DNA of 64,000 nt, taken from FEN-1279 sp964400285. Its GTDB lineage: Bacteria > Bacteroidota > Ignavibacteria > Tepidaquicellales > Tepidaquicellaceae. A program made the translations under genes and the position numbers. The notes under the pieces were generated by a model, which saw only the letters and a list, made by a program, of their open reading frames with translations, ran no database searches and was not told where the DNA came from. The stretch covers positions 1 to 64,000 of the forward strand of contig CAYNTK010000005.1 of assembly GCA_964400285.1 (NCBI GenBank). The letters run 5' to 3'. Positions 25,840 through 36,061 of this stretch are shown piece after piece (the stretch's first letter is position 1; each line of letters opens with the position of its first letter).

Positions 25840-27141
25840 ATGAGGAAATTAAAATTACTTATTGCTTTATTTGCTATTTTGCTTACAGTTTCGGGTGCTT
25901 TTGCACAGGGAACATGGACAGCACAAACAAATCCTGTAACCGGTAGAGATGTTAATAGCGCAAGCGCAGTAAATGCAAACGTTTGCTGGATGTGCGGTGC
26001 TACAACATCAACTACGCTCGGTTATGTTATAAGGACAACTAATGGCGGAACCACCTGGACAAACGTTACTGGTAATATGCCATCTTCATCCTTTGGATTA
26101 TATACAATAAGTGCTATAAGTGAAAACGAAGCTTGGGTAGGTGCAAGTGATGGCGGCGTGTATCATACCACAAATGGTGGAACAAATTGGACTTTTGTTA
26201 CTATGCCTGCACCTGCAACTCCATTTGTAAACGTTATTCACTTCTTTAACCAAAACACTGGATTTATTCAGGGTGACCCTTCAGGTGGAGTATGGGGTTA
26301 CTACTGGACTACAAACGCTGGAGTTAACTGGACGCACGGTCCCGCACCAACTGCAACAGGAACTGAAGCTGGATGGAACAATTCATATTGTGCTTTAGAT
26401 ACAGGTAACATTTGGTGGGGAACTAACAATACAAAAATTTACAAAGGTAGTTTAAGAGGAGGATTTACTGCTCAAACAACTATCGGAGCTTATTCTTTTG
26501 GAGTAGCATTTTGTAATGCAACAACTGGTATTGCAACTATGACTACATCGACACCTGCTGTTTCTGCAAATAACGTTACGGTAAACGGAGGAACCACTTG
26601 GACTTCTGGATTTTTACCAGCAGGAATTCAATTTGGTTTAAAGGCTATTCCAGGAACACCCTATGTGTTTATGGCTGGTGCAAGAGCAACTGGTGGTGGA
26701 ATTTATTTGAGCACAAATTATGGTGTTAACTGGACTTCCATTTATACAACCTCGACTTCAGTTTATGCTTTAGCTTTTGCTAATGCAAACACAGGCTGGG
26801 CAGGTGCTTCTGGTGGTTCAATTTATAAATGGGCTGGAACTCTTAATGACATTAATTCTATGTTAACAAGTATTCCTACGGAATATAAATTGGAACAAAA
26901 TTATCCAAATCCATTTAACCCAACAACGACTATAAATTACTCTATTCCAAAAGCTTCATTCGTAACCTTAAAAGTTTATGATGTTTTAGGAAATGAAGTA
27001 ATGACGCTCGTTAATGAAAATCAAAGTGCTAATAATTATACTCATACAGTAGATTTCTCATCACTATCATCGGGTGTATATTATTACACTATTAAAGCAG
27101 GCGATTTTACTGCGACTAAGAAATTAATGTTTATTAAATAA
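25840..27141 (+). CDS. Secreted YCF48/BNR-repeat protein with T9SS sorting domain
   Basis: A 433-residue exported protein. The signal peptide is MRKLKLLIALFAILLTVSGAFAQ. The body consists of repeated propeller blades with Asp-box-like motifs: TTNGGTTWTN, TTNGGTNWTF, TTNAGVNWTH, VNGGTTWTSG and TNYGVNWTS, of the YCF48/photosystem-stability-factor type. The last 85 residues are a T9SS C-terminal domain beginning YKLEQNYPNPFNPTTTINY and ending TKKLMFIK. It is expected to pass the outer membrane through T9SS and be attached or released at the surface. The ligand is unknown. A hairpin terminator follows before the next cargo gene. Confidence 0.9.
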   Translation: MRKLKLLIALFAILLTVSGAFAQGTWTAQTNPVTGRDVNSASAVNANVCWMCGATTSTTLGYVIRTTNGGTTWTNVTGNMPSSSFGLYTISAISENEAWVGASDGGVYHTTNGGTNWTFVTMPAPATPFVNVIHFFNQNTGFIQGDPSGGVWGYYWTTNAGVNWTHGPAPTATGTEAGWNNSYCALDTGNIWWGTNNTKIYKGSLRGGFTAQTTIGAYSFGVAFCNATTGIATMTTSTPAVSANNVTVNGGTTWTSGFLPAGIQFGLKAIPGTPYVFMAGARATGGGIYLSTNYGVNWTSIYTTSTSVYALAFANANTGWAGASGGSIYKWAGTLNDINSMLTSIPTEYKLEQNYPNPFNPTTTINYSIPKASFVTLKVYDVLGNEVMTLVNENQSANNYTHTVDFSSLSSGVYYYTIKAGDFTATKKLMFIK

Positions 27142-27163
27142 TATTTTAATTTTTTTTAAAAGC

Positions 27164-27197
27164 GAGGCTGTAATCCAAATTATATTGGTGCAGCCTC
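27164..27197 (+). terminator. Hairpin terminator between cargo genes
   Basis: GAGGCTG (27164-27170) pairs with CAGCCTC (27191-27197), with an inner CCAA/TTGG pairing, followed by ATTTTGTAATTT. The U-tract is imperfect, so readthrough into the next cargo gene at 27224 is possible. Confidence 0.65.
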
Positions 27198-27223
27198 ATT
27201 TTGTAATTTAAACAATAAATAAA

Positions 27224-29203
27224 ATGAGGAAAAAAGTATTAAACCTGATTATAATCTTTTTTCTGTGTTTAATTATTATTCCTGTAAGTTTTTCACAGAA
27301 TAAAGATTATCCAACAACAAGGTTGATAATACCACAGGTTTATAAACAACAATCTTACGGAATCGAAACACTTTTTGGAGTTGTGTCAGTAGGTCCATTT
27401 GATAACTATACAATCTCTACCACTGCAGGATTTATGGAAACCGATGTAATTGTAAACAGAACAAATCCTTTAAATTTTGTAGCAACAGACAATAGAATTA
27501 TTACTGGTGCTAATTATGTGTTTTACACTACAAATGGTGGTGTAAGTTGGAGCTATTCTACTGTTCCTACAAGTTATGGCGACCCGGTTTTTGCTGCAGA
27601 TGGACAAGGAAATTTATATCTCTCATACCTTGTAAGTACAGGTGTCAGGATACAAAGGTCAACCAATAATGGACAAAGCTGGAATACAGCAGTTCAAATC
27701 GTTACAAATTCTTCCGCCGATAAAGAATGGATTGCCTGTGACCAGACAAATGGTACATATAAGGATAATATATATATGGCTTATTTTAATGCAACTTCAG
27801 GTAGTCAGAGAGTTGATTTCCATAGAAGTACAAACAATGGTGCCTCATGGCTTGGAGCACAAATACTTGCACCAACTGTTACAACAAATCCTGGTCCCAA
27901 TATTGTAGTTGATTGGACTGGAAAAGTTTACGTATTTATAACTACAAATACAGGTGCAGCACTTGTCACTTCTACAGATGGAGGTGCTACTTTCAGTTCT
28001 GCTATAACCGCAGCATCTTATATTGAACCCGGAACTATAAATACGACGACCGGAAGATATTGTGTAAAAGGTAATATAAGAACAAACGGACATCCTCAAG
28101 CAGCAACGGATTTATCGAACGGACCATATAAAGGATATGTGTATATATCCTATGCTGCAAATCCTCCTGGACCAGATATTGCAAATGTATATGTTGCCAG
28201 AAGTACAAATGGAGGACTAAATTGGGGTTACCCCGTTTTAGTTAATGACGATGGCGGTTATAACGACCAATGGATGTCCGATATTTCGGTTGATGATGCA
28301 GGAAGAGTTTGGGTTTTCTGGTATGATTCGAGAAATGACCCATCAAACATTTTAACCGAAATATACGGTGCCGTTTCGACTAATGGTGGTGCAACGTTTT
28401 CACCGAATTTCTTAATTTCGAATCAGAATTTCAATCCTAACGTGATTAAAGAATATCAGGGAACAGACCATTATTATATTGGTGATTATGTTGGAATGTC
28501 AGGAAGAACATTTACATTTCCTGTTTATTCAGGGCAAAACAATAGCAAAAACGATTATACCGCTTATCTTCCCGATTATGGTGTATCATTTGCAAAATCA
28601 ACAGATAACCTTACTGTAAACAATACTTCTGAAAACTGGGTTAGAATTCCAATGATGGGAAATTATAGCGGGACTGTAACTTATTCTGCATCTGTTACGC
28701 CTACTCCAACAACTGGCTCCATAACAATAACTTGGCAACCAAGTAATGTTAAAGTTCTAACAGGAACACCAGATTCATTAAAAATTAGAGCTACAACATC
28801 TTCCAACTGCTCTTATGGTACTTACACTGTTAACGTAACAGGTACGGAAAGCGGGGGACCAAGAACACATACCAGGTCTTATACTCTAATTGTTAGTAAC
28901 ACTCCAAGCGGAATAGGTAATAACAATCAATCCGCTTATCAGTATAATCTATATCAAAATTATCCAAATCCTTTTAATCCCTCAACAAGCATAGAATTTT
29001 TCTTACCAAAACAATCTTTAGTAACCTTAAAAGTTTATGACATAGTAGGTAAGGAAATAGCAACACTTGTTAATAATATTGTGAAGAAAGAAGGATTGCA
29101 CAGCATTAATTTTGATGGAAGTAATTTAGCCTCAGGTGTATATTATTATAAAATTAATGCGGGAGAATTTACCGATATTAAAAAAATGATGTTGATGAAA
29201 TAA
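27224..29203 (+). CDS. Secreted sialidase-like BNR-repeat protein with T9SS sorting domain
   Basis: A 659-residue exported protein. The signal peptide ends in VSFSQ. The body has bacterial-neuraminidase-repeat (Asp-box) motifs of a six-bladed propeller: YTTNGGVSWSY, RSTNNGQSWN, RSTNNGASWLG, STDGGATFSS, RSTNGGLNWGY and STNGGATFSP. The region around residues 460-560 looks like an immunoglobulin-like domain (NNTSENWVRIPMMGNYSG onward). The C-terminus is a T9SS domain (YQNYPNPFNPSTSIEF to IKKMMLMK). Sialidase activity is not implied by Asp-boxes alone, and I cannot confirm the catalytic arginine triad. It has the same architecture as the gene at 42750. Confidence 0.88.
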   Translation: MRKKVLNLIIIFFLCLIIIPVSFSQNKDYPTTRLIIPQVYKQQSYGIETLFGVVSVGPFDNYTISTTAGFMETDVIVNRTNPLNFVATDNRIITGANYVFYTTNGGVSWSYSTVPTSYGDPVFAADGQGNLYLSYLVSTGVRIQRSTNNGQSWNTAVQIVTNSSADKEWIACDQTNGTYKDNIYMAYFNATSGSQRVDFHRSTNNGASWLGAQILAPTVTTNPGPNIVVDWTGKVYVFITTNTGAALVTSTDGGATFSSAITAASYIEPGTINTTTGRYCVKGNIRTNGHPQAATDLSNGPYKGYVYISYAANPPGPDIANVYVARSTNGGLNWGYPVLVNDDGGYNDQWMSDISVDDAGRVWVFWYDSRNDPSNILTEIYGAVSTNGGATFSPNFLISNQNFNPNVIKEYQGTDHYYIGDYVGMSGRTFTFPVYSGQNNSKNDYTAYLPDYGVSFAKSTDNLTVNNTSENWVRIPMMGNYSGTVTYSASVTPTPTTGSITITWQPSNVKVLTGTPDSLKIRATTSSNCSYGTYTVNVTGTESGGPRTHTRSYTLIVSNTPSGIGNNNQSAYQYNLYQNYPNPFNPSTSIEFFLPKQSLVTLKVYDIVGKEIATLVNNIVKKEGLHSINFDGSNLASGVYYYKINAGEFTDIKKMMLMK

Positions 29204-29232
29204 TCATTTTTGTTTTATAGCTTGTTACATTA

Positions 29233-29265
29233 AAAGTCTGTATAGCGATAAGCTCTACAGACTTT
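29233..29265 (+). terminator. Rho-independent terminator
   Basis: A perfect 10-base stem, AAAGTCTGTA (29233-29242) with TACAGACTTT (29256-29265), continues into a T-run. A small inner AGC/GCT pair lies in the loop. It ends the transcript of the T9SS cargo gene. Confidence 0.88.
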
Positions 29266-29406
29266 TTTTATAACTAATTCCACTGATTTTTAAAAATATT
29301 AATTATTTTTAGATAGTCTATAATTTTTATACTCTACAGACTCGCGAACTCTATACATTATACTATTCCTTTTTTATCGTTCGCATTTTTGATAATTTGA
29401 TTGTAT

Positions 29407-30708
29407 ATGATTAACACAAAAACAGATGCAGAAAAAACTGTATTGGTATTTTTTGCTAAAAAAGATGATAATGTAATTAAGATAAAAGAATCTCTCGATG
29501 AACTAAAGTTACTTTCTTCTACTGCTGGGGCGGAAGTTGTTAAAACTTTTTATCAGATAGCATCATCGTTCGATACAAAGTATATGATAGGCAAGGGAAA
29601 AGTAGAAGAAATTGCAAACTATGTAGAAGAAAATGAAATTTCACTTGTAATCTTCGAAAACGAATTATCTTTTACTCAGCTTCGAAACCTTGAACAGAAA
29701 ATTAAATGTAAGATACTTGATAAATCGAATTTGATACTTGATATTTTTGCTAATAATGCCCGTACATCACAGGCAAAATTGCAAGTTGAACTTGCTCAAC
29801 TTGAATATTTGTTTCCGAGATTAACGAGGCAGTGGACTCACTTGTCAAAACAATATGGAGGAATAGGAACGAAAGGACCTGGTGAAACTCAAATCGAAAC
29901 AGATAGAAGATTAATTAAGACACGTATATCTGTTTTAAAAGAAAAACTCGAAAAAATAGATAGACAGAGAAAAACACAATCGCTTGAAAGGAGAAATTAT
30001 ATTCGTCTATCACTTGTGGGATATACAAATGCTGGTAAGTCAACTTTACTAAACTTACTTACGGATTCAAATGTTTTTGTTGAAGATAAATTATTTGCAA
30101 CTCTGGATACATCTACGAGAATGTTGAAGTTAAGTAATCCAAAAGTTAAAAAAGTTGTTTCAAGATTTCCTAAAAAAGTATTGATATCTGATACTGTTGG
30201 ATTTATAAAAAATCTTCCGCATAATTTAATTGAGTCTTTTAAATCAACCTTATCAGAAGTTGTTGAGTCTGATATTTTACTTCACGTTATAGATGTATCA
30301 AATCCGAACTTCAGAGAACAAATTTTAGTTGTTAAAGATACTCTTGAAGAAATCGGAGCTGGTGATAGAAAATTAATAAATGTGTTTAATAAAGTTGATA
30401 AGTTAAAAAATTTTGAATTATTGAATCATTTAAAACAGGAATATCCTGATTCGATATTCATATCTGCTCAAAAAGGATTAAATGTTGAAGCTTTGTTAAA
30501 TAAAGTAAAAGAAATGTTGAGCAAGGATTATTCTCAAAAAATCGTTAAGGTAAAAAAAGATAACTATAAACTTATTAGCAAAATTTATAAACTTGCAGAA
30601 GTAATCGAGATTAAATACTTAAAAACATTTACGAAGATTACTTTAAGAGGAACTAAAGAAAATTTAGATTATATAGATAAATTAATTTATGCAAACTTCA
30701 AATTTTAA
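29407..30708 (+). CDS. hflX: GTPase HflX
   Basis: A 433-residue ribosome-associated GTPase that splits stalled ribosomes under stress. The N-terminal domain ends in the diagnostic GGIGTKGPGETQIETDRR, followed by a coiled coil. The G domain has GYTNAGKSTLLNLL (P-loop), DTVGFIKNLPHNLIESF (G3) and NKVDK (G4). ATG at 29407 is chosen; a TTG two codons earlier is possible. Its end overlaps the start of the acyl-CoA dehydrogenase gene by 20 bases, so the two are probably translationally coupled. Confidence 0.96.
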   Translation: MINTKTDAEKTVLVFFAKKDDNVIKIKESLDELKLLSSTAGAEVVKTFYQIASSFDTKYMIGKGKVEEIANYVEENEISLVIFENELSFTQLRNLEQKIKCKILDKSNLILDIFANNARTSQAKLQVELAQLEYLFPRLTRQWTHLSKQYGGIGTKGPGETQIETDRRLIKTRISVLKEKLEKIDRQRKTQSLERRNYIRLSLVGYTNAGKSTLLNLLTDSNVFVEDKLFATLDTSTRMLKLSNPKVKKVVSRFPKKVLISDTVGFIKNLPHNLIESFKSTLSEVVESDILLHVIDVSNPNFREQILVVKDTLEEIGAGDRKLINVFNKVDKLKNFELLNHLKQEYPDSIFISAQKGLNVEALLNKVKEMLSKDYSQKIVKVKKDNYKLISKIYKLAEVIEIKYLKTFTKITLRGTKENLDYIDKLIYANFKF

Positions 30709-31867
30709 ACACCCTGATTATTATTTTTTAGATGATATTTTCACAGATGAAGAAAAGGCAATCAGGGATACCGTTAGGGACTTTGTTAATAATGAAGTAA
30801 TCCCTATTATAGAAAAATATAATCAGGAAATGAAATTCCCAATGCATTTAATCCCTCAAATGGGGGAATTAGGAATATTTGGTCCTACTCTTCCTGCTAA
30901 ATATGGGGGAATGGAAATAAACAACATTGCATATGGTTTGATAATGCAAGAGCTTGAAAGAGGTGATAGCGGTGTGAGAAGTTTCGCTTCTGTTCAGTCG
31001 GGATTGGTTATGTATCCAATTTATACTTTTGGGAGCGAAGAGCAAAAAAAATACTGGTTACCTAAACTTGCAGCTGGAGAAAAAATCGGGTGTTTTGGTT
31101 TAACAGAACCAGACTTCGGAAGTAATCCCGGAGGAATGATTACAAAGGCAGAAAAAGTTGAGGGTGGATATTTATTAAACGGCGCCAAAATGTGGATTAC
31201 AAACGGTACAATAGCAGATGTTGCAGTTGTGTGGGCAAAACTCGATGGTAAGGTAAAAGGGTTTCTTGTAGAGAAAGGAACAAAAGGATTTTCTGCTCCT
31301 GAAATGAAAGGAAAACTATCTTTAAGAGCTTCTGTTACATCGGAGTTAATTTTAGAAGATTGTCTTATTCCTGAAGAAAACATTTTACCCGAAAGTTCGG
31401 GATTAAAATCTCCGCTTATGTGCTTAACTCAAGCAAGATATGGAATTGCTTGGGGTGTTGTTGGACTTGCTATGGAATGTTATCATACTGCACTTAATTA
31501 TTCCCTTTCAAGAATACAGTTCGGAAAACCAATTGCATCTTTTCAGATAACACAGGAGAAACTTGCTTATATGTTAACCGAAATTACAAAAGCACAACTT
31601 TTATGCTATCATCTCGGTAAATTGAAAGATAATGGAAAAATGAGACCGCAACACGTTTCACTTGCAAAAAGAAACAATTGTGAAATAGCAAAGATAATTG
31701 CAAGCAATGCAAGAGAAATTCTTGGAGCAAACGGAATTCTCGATGAATATCCGATTATGAGACATTTAAATAATATTGAATCTGTAAAGACCTATGAAGG
31801 AACTCACGAAATGCACACTCTAATTCTTGGAGAAGATATTACAGGTATTGCAGCATTTGGTGATTAG
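30689..31867 (+). CDS. gcdH: Glutaryl-CoA dehydrogenase-like acyl-CoA dehydrogenase
   Basis: A 392-residue flavoprotein of the acyl-CoA dehydrogenase family. The FAD/substrate motif CFGLTEPDFGSNPGGM, the central block LTQARYGIAWGVVGLAMEC and the C-terminal YEGTHEMHTLILGEDITGI with the catalytic glutamate match glutaryl-CoA dehydrogenase better than general short-chain enzymes. The predicted reaction is oxidation and decarboxylation of glutaryl-CoA to crotonyl-CoA in lysine or tryptophan breakdown. No glutarate pathway partner is encoded nearby. It overlaps the hflX end. Confidence 0.88.
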   Translation: MQTSNFKHPDYYFLDDIFTDEEKAIRDTVRDFVNNEVIPIIEKYNQEMKFPMHLIPQMGELGIFGPTLPAKYGGMEINNIAYGLIMQELERGDSGVRSFASVQSGLVMYPIYTFGSEEQKKYWLPKLAAGEKIGCFGLTEPDFGSNPGGMITKAEKVEGGYLLNGAKMWITNGTIADVAVVWAKLDGKVKGFLVEKGTKGFSAPEMKGKLSLRASVTSELILEDCLIPEENILPESSGLKSPLMCLTQARYGIAWGVVGLAMECYHTALNYSLSRIQFGKPIASFQITQEKLAYMLTEITKAQLLCYHLGKLKDNGKMRPQHVSLAKRNNCEIAKIIASNAREILGANGILDEYPIMRHLNNIESVKTYEGTHEMHTLILGEDITGIAAFGD

Positions 31868-31911
31868 TTATTTTAAATAATAAGGTATTTATAAAATTTT
31901 AATTTAAAAAT

Positions 31912-33132
31912 TTGAGAGAATTCGATATTCCAATATATTACAAAAGTAAAATAATTTCTAAAGTAAAAAATTTACGACAAGAAAAAGATAAAAGGAAAAA
32001 AGATTATTCTCCCTCAATATTGGACTTTGGACCTGTCGAATTTTATATAGCAAGACATTTCGGATTTTGCTATGGCGTTGAAAATGCGATTGAAATTTCA
32101 TACAAAGCTCTTGAAGAAAATCCGGACAAGAAAATTTATTTATTGAGTGAAATGATTCATAATCCCGAAGTCAACAATGACCTTACCAACAAGGGAGTTA
32201 GCTTTATTATGGATACATCGGGAAAACAAATAATTCCTTGGGAAAGTTTAAATTCAGATGATATTGTAATAATTCCAGCATTTGGAACCACTCTTGAAAT
32301 ACAAAAGAAATTAAAAGAAATAGGAATAAATATTGTAAAATATGATACTACTTGCCCTTTTGTGGAAAAGGTTTGGAACAGGGCCTCTGCCCTCGGTAAA
32401 TCTGGATACACTATTATTGTTCACGGTAAGCATAAACATGAAGAAACAAAAGCAACATTTTCGCATAGTAAAGAAAACGCTCCAACTTTAATAGTGAGAA
32501 ATCTTGAAGAAGCAAAAATTCTTGGTAAAGCAATTCTGAATGAAATTACGAAAGATGAGTTGTGCAAAGCTTTTGCCGAAAAACATTCATATGGATTTAA
32601 TCCTGATTTACACCTTAAAAAGATAGGAGTAGTAAACCAAACAACAATGCTTGCATCTGAAACCGAAGCAATAGCAGAATATTTAAAAGAAATAATGAAA
32701 AAAAAATACGGTGAAGAAAAAATTAAAGAGCACTTTGCAGATACACGCGATACACTTTGCTATGCAACTCACGACAATCAAAGAGCAACGCTTGCATTAT
32801 TAGAGCAAAACGCAGACCTCGCAATTGTTGTAGGGGGATACAACAGTTCGAATACGTCGCACATTGTTGAACTCTGTGAGAAAAAACTTCCGACCTATTT
32901 TATTTCCTCGTCAAAAAAAATTATTTCGGATAAATTAATTAGTCATTATAATTTTCACGAGCATTTAGAAATACAAACAAAAAATTATTTACCAAATAAA
33001 GATAAAGTTAAAATTATATTAACAAGCGGTGCCTCCTGTCCAGATTCCATTGTTGAAGAGATTATGAATAAACTTTTATCTTTTTTTGAAAACATAAAAT
33101 CTATAGACGAAGTTTTAAATAGTATTCAATAA
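31912..33132 (+). CDS. ispH: 4-hydroxy-3-methylbut-2-enyl diphosphate reductase IspH, long form
   Basis: A 406-residue last-step enzyme of the MEP isoprenoid pathway, producing IPP and DMAPP through a 4Fe-4S cluster. Cluster cysteines are C53 in HFGFCYGVENA, a second in DTTCPFVEKVWNR and a third in TSGASCPDSIV. Two histidine-containing loops (SEMIHNPEVN and HGKHKHEET) fit the diphosphate site. It is about 100 residues longer than E. coli IspH, like cyanobacterial and plant forms. The start is TTG at 31912. It is followed after 12 bases by the xdhC-like gene. Confidence 0.95.
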   Translation: MREFDIPIYYKSKIISKVKNLRQEKDKRKKDYSPSILDFGPVEFYIARHFGFCYGVENAIEISYKALEENPDKKIYLLSEMIHNPEVNNDLTNKGVSFIMDTSGKQIIPWESLNSDDIVIIPAFGTTLEIQKKLKEIGINIVKYDTTCPFVEKVWNRASALGKSGYTIIVHGKHKHEETKATFSHSKENAPTLIVRNLEEAKILGKAILNEITKDELCKAFAEKHSYGFNPDLHLKKIGVVNQTTMLASETEAIAEYLKEIMKKKYGEEKIKEHFADTRDTLCYATHDNQRATLALLEQNADLAIVVGGYNSSNTSHIVELCEKKLPTYFISSSKKIISDKLISHYNFHEHLEIQTKNYLPNKDKVKIILTSGASCPDSIVEEIMNKLLSFFENIKSIDEVLNSIQ

Positions 33133-33144
33133 TTTAATTATTTA

Positions 33145-33969
33145 ATGGATAATATATATTCAAAGATAATTGAATCTATAAATAATTTTAAACCTGCTTG
33201 GTTGATAACTGTTATAAATGTTACAGGCTCTACACCAGCTTCAATTGGAATGAAAATGCTTGTCTATTCCGATGGAACAATATATGGTACAGTCGGTGGT
33301 GGAGAGGTTGAAAAAAAAATAATAGAAAAAATTATTAATGAAAAACCTGAGAATATCGAGAAGTGCAAATATGACCTTGGTAATAAATCCGAATATAGTG
33401 AAACGACACAAATGATTTGTGGTGGAATTCAGGAAGTTCTGATTGAACCTTTGCTAAATGGAGTTCCTCTTTATATTATTGGCGGAGGTCATTGTGGAAT
33501 GGCATTAAGTAACCTTGCAAGTAAAACTGGTTTTATTGTTACTGTGATAGATAATCGCTCGGATTGGGCAAATAAAACTAAACATCCAAATGCCTTAAAT
33601 ACAATTTGTTGTGATTATACTGATATTTGCAATAATATAAAATTTAATAAAAAGAATTTTATTGTGATAATGACACACGGACACCTTCACGATGCTCTGG
33701 TTCTCGAGCAAATTATTAATAAAGAATATAAATACTTGGGTATGATTGGGAGTAAAAAGAAAGTTAAATCAGTATTTGATAAACTAATTAAAAAGGGTGT
33801 ATCACCTAAAAAATTGGAATTAGTATATTCGCCGATAGGACTTGATATCACAACGCATACTCCTGATGAAATAGCGGTAAGCATTGTCGCCCAAATGATT
33901 GCTGTAAAAAATAGTAAAACGAATATTGTGATTAATCAAAATCCATTAATAATGGAAAATACAAAATAA
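33145..33969 (+). CDS. XdhC/CoxI family molybdenum-cofactor accessory protein
   Basis: A 274-residue protein of the XdhC family, which binds and sulfurates molybdenum cofactor for insertion into xanthine dehydrogenase-type enzymes. The N-terminal domain has VTGSTPASIGMKMLVYSDGTIYGTVGGGEVE. The C-terminal Rossmann-like domain has LYIIGGGHCGMALSNLAS and the block MTHGHLHDALVLEQ. The C-terminal TPDEIAVSIVAQMIA is conserved. No molybdenum hydroxylase subunit is present in the window, so its client is elsewhere. Confidence 0.9.
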   Translation: MDNIYSKIIESINNFKPAWLITVINVTGSTPASIGMKMLVYSDGTIYGTVGGGEVEKKIIEKIINEKPENIEKCKYDLGNKSEYSETTQMICGGIQEVLIEPLLNGVPLYIIGGGHCGMALSNLASKTGFIVTVIDNRSDWANKTKHPNALNTICCDYTDICNNIKFNKKNFIVIMTHGHLHDALVLEQIINKEYKYLGMIGSKKKVKSVFDKLIKKGVSPKKLELVYSPIGLDITTHTPDEIAVSIVAQMIAVKNSKTNIVINQNPLIMENTK

Positions 33970-34062
33970 AAAATTAAAAATTACAAGCTGATGATAGAGA
34001 TTTTTCTATTTACATTTCACTTTTTTAAAACTACTTTACAAAAAAATTAATATAAAAAAACA

Positions 34063-34617
34063 ATGAAATATTTAACAGAAAAGATAGTTTTGTTGTTTGC
34101 TTTAGTAAGTTTTTCATCATGCTCTGTATCACAAACGAATTATGAATGGAGTTCACTTTCATATATGTATGATTCGGGACCCATTCCACCAAAATATCAA
34201 TATAATTATACTATAACTCTTAACACAAACTGTGAAGGTGGAGTTGTTGCTTTTTTAGGTGGTGACCCCTCCAATACTTCTATAACGTATGAATTTAAGT
34301 TTTCGAAAGATAGTTTAATAATACTCGATAAAGCAGTAAAAAAGAGTAAAATACTGGATGAAGAAATCGAGAAAATTCCTGAAGAAATGCACCCTATAGG
34401 AGGTTCCCTTGAAAAGGTTAGAGTGGTTTTGTTTGATGATAATCCTAATTTAGATAGACCACCTCGCGTAAGAGAATCTCCGTATTTTCCTGTCGATAAA
34501 TATAAACCTGGTTTAGAAAAGCTTTATAAAACTATTGTAAGTTTTGTTCCTAAAAATATTTGGGATGATTTTAACGTCAAAAGAAAAGAATACGAACTGA
34601 AGGAAGAGAAAAAATAA
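34063..34617 (+). CDS. Hypothetical lipoprotein
   Basis: A 184-residue protein whose N-terminus MKYLTEKIVLLFALVSFSSCS fits a lipoprotein signal with acylated cysteine near C20. The mature part is polar with some beta propensity. It ends in a charged helix (KRKEYELKEEKK). No family recognised. It stands alone, convergent with cysS. Confidence 0.65.
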   Translation: MKYLTEKIVLLFALVSFSSCSVSQTNYEWSSLSYMYDSGPIPPKYQYNYTITLNTNCEGGVVAFLGGDPSNTSITYEFKFSKDSLIILDKAVKKSKILDEEIEKIPEEMHPIGGSLEKVRVVLFDDNPNLDRPPRVRESPYFPVDKYKPGLEKLYKTIVSFVPKNIWDDFNVKRKEYELKEEKK

Positions 34618-34642
34618 GAAATAGTATTACTTCTTTAAATTG

Positions 34643-36061
34643 TCAACTTGAAATATTTAATTTGTAATCTCCGTTTTTTTCGTCTATTATATCAAAACCT
34701 TTTCCCTTTATTTGGTTTCTCAATTCATCTGCTAAACTGAAATTTTTATTCTTTTTAGCCTCTTTTCTCTTTTCGGCAAGTTCAATTACTTCTTGCGGAA
34801 TTTTTATATCTTTTTCGGTTATCTTGATTTTATCTAAATCTAACCCGAATATTTTATCGAATAAATTTATTAGTAAAATCTTTTCTGAAGAATTTAATTT
34901 TTCATCCTTTAACATCTCCCAAGCAAGTGCCAGTCCTTCTCCTACATTAAGGTCATCGTTTATACAATAAAGAAATTTATTAAGATATTCTTTTGTGTTA
35001 TTAATATTTATTGTATCTGAATCGACTTCAGTCTCTTTTAGTTCTGAAATTTTAGATTTTAAATTCTTATAACCATTTCTTGCTGCATCGAGATTGTCAT
35101 AAGAAAATTTTATTTTTTTTCTGTAATGAGTCATTAAAAGAAAATACCTGTAATCAAGAGGTGAGTATCCCTTGTCGATAAGGGTTTGCAAACGAAGGAA
35201 ACCTCCCGATGATTTCGCCATTTTACCCTTTTCCTCGATAAGAAATTCACCATGAAGCCAGTAGTTTACGAATTTTTTACCCGTGCATCCTTCTGCTTGT
35301 GCAATTTCGTTTGTATGGTGAATTGGAATGTGGTCAACTCCTCCGCAATGAATGTCAAATGTCTCACCGAGATATTTCTGACTCATAGCAGAACATTCTA
35401 TGTGCCATCCCGGAAAACCCACACCCCACGGAGACTCCCACTCCATCTGTCTTTTTCCGTTTTTCGGTGAAAACTTCCAAAGAGCAAAATCCGTTTTGTT
35501 TCTTTTTTCTGTCGAAAATTCTATCCTTTTTCCTTCTTCAAGACCTGCTATGTCGAGCTTAGCAAGTTTACCATATTCAGGAAATTTACTTGTATCGTAA
35601 TAAACACCATCACTTGTTAAATATGTAAAACCTTTTTTCTCTAAACATTTAATCATTTCAATCTGTTCTTTTATATTATCGGTCGCTTTACAATATAGTG
35701 TCGGTGGTATTATATTTAATAATGCAATATCTTTCTTAAAAGCTTCTTCGTAAAAACTTGCTATTTCCCATACACTTTTTCCTTCTCTTGCCGAACCTTT
35801 TTCCATTTTATCTTCTCCTTCATCGGCATCCGAAACAAGATGTCCAACATCTGTTATATTCATTACATGTTCAACGTTGTATCCGTTATACAGCAGAACC
35901 CTCTTCAAGATATCTTCAAAGAAATATGTGCGAAGATTTCCTATGTGTGCGTAATTATATACTGTTGGACCACAACAATAAATCTTAACAGTTTTTTCTT
36001 CTATTGGTTTAAACTCTTCCTTCTTTCTCGTAAGCGTATTGTATAATATCAATTTTTCCAT
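34643..36061 (-). CDS. cysS: Cysteinyl-tRNA synthetase
   Basis: A 472-residue class I aminoacyl-tRNA synthetase charging tRNA-Cys. The N-terminal CCGPTVYNYAHIGNLRTYFFEDIL contains the zinc cysteine and the HIGH-type motif (HIGN). GWHIECSAMSQKYLGETFDIHCGG and HHTNEIAQAEGCTG contribute the remaining zinc ligands. The KMSKS loop reads KMAKS. The C-terminal anticodon-binding helical part (KRKEAKKNKNFSLADELRNQIKGKGFDIID) is complete. It is a single gene. Confidence 0.97.
   Translation of the reverse strand: MEKLILYNTLTRKKEEFKPIEEKTVKIYCCGPTVYNYAHIGNLRTYFFEDILKRVLLYNGYNVEHVMNITDVGHLVSDADEGEDKMEKGSAREGKSVWEIASFYEEAFKKDIALLNIIPPTLYCKATDNIKEQIEMIKCLEKKGFTYLTSDGVYYDTSKFPEYGKLAKLDIAGLEEGKRIEFSTEKRNKTDFALWKFSPKNGKRQMEWESPWGVGFPGWHIECSAMSQKYLGETFDIHCGGVDHIPIHHTNEIAQAEGCTGKKFVNYWLHGEFLIEEKGKMAKSSGGFLRLQTLIDKGYSPLDYRYFLLMTHYRKKIKFSYDNLDAARNGYKNLKSKISELKETEVDSDTININNTKEYLNKFLYCINDDLNVGEGLALAWEMLKDEKLNSSEKILLINLFDKIFGLDLDKIKITEKDIKIPQEVIELAEKRKEAKKNKNFSLADELRNQIKGKGFDIIDEKNGDYKLNISS

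Noticed and set aside
35210..35225. KMAKS instead of KMSKS in the cysteinyl-tRNA synthetase
   Set aside because: This is a tolerated variation in class I synthetases and the rest of the enzyme is normal.
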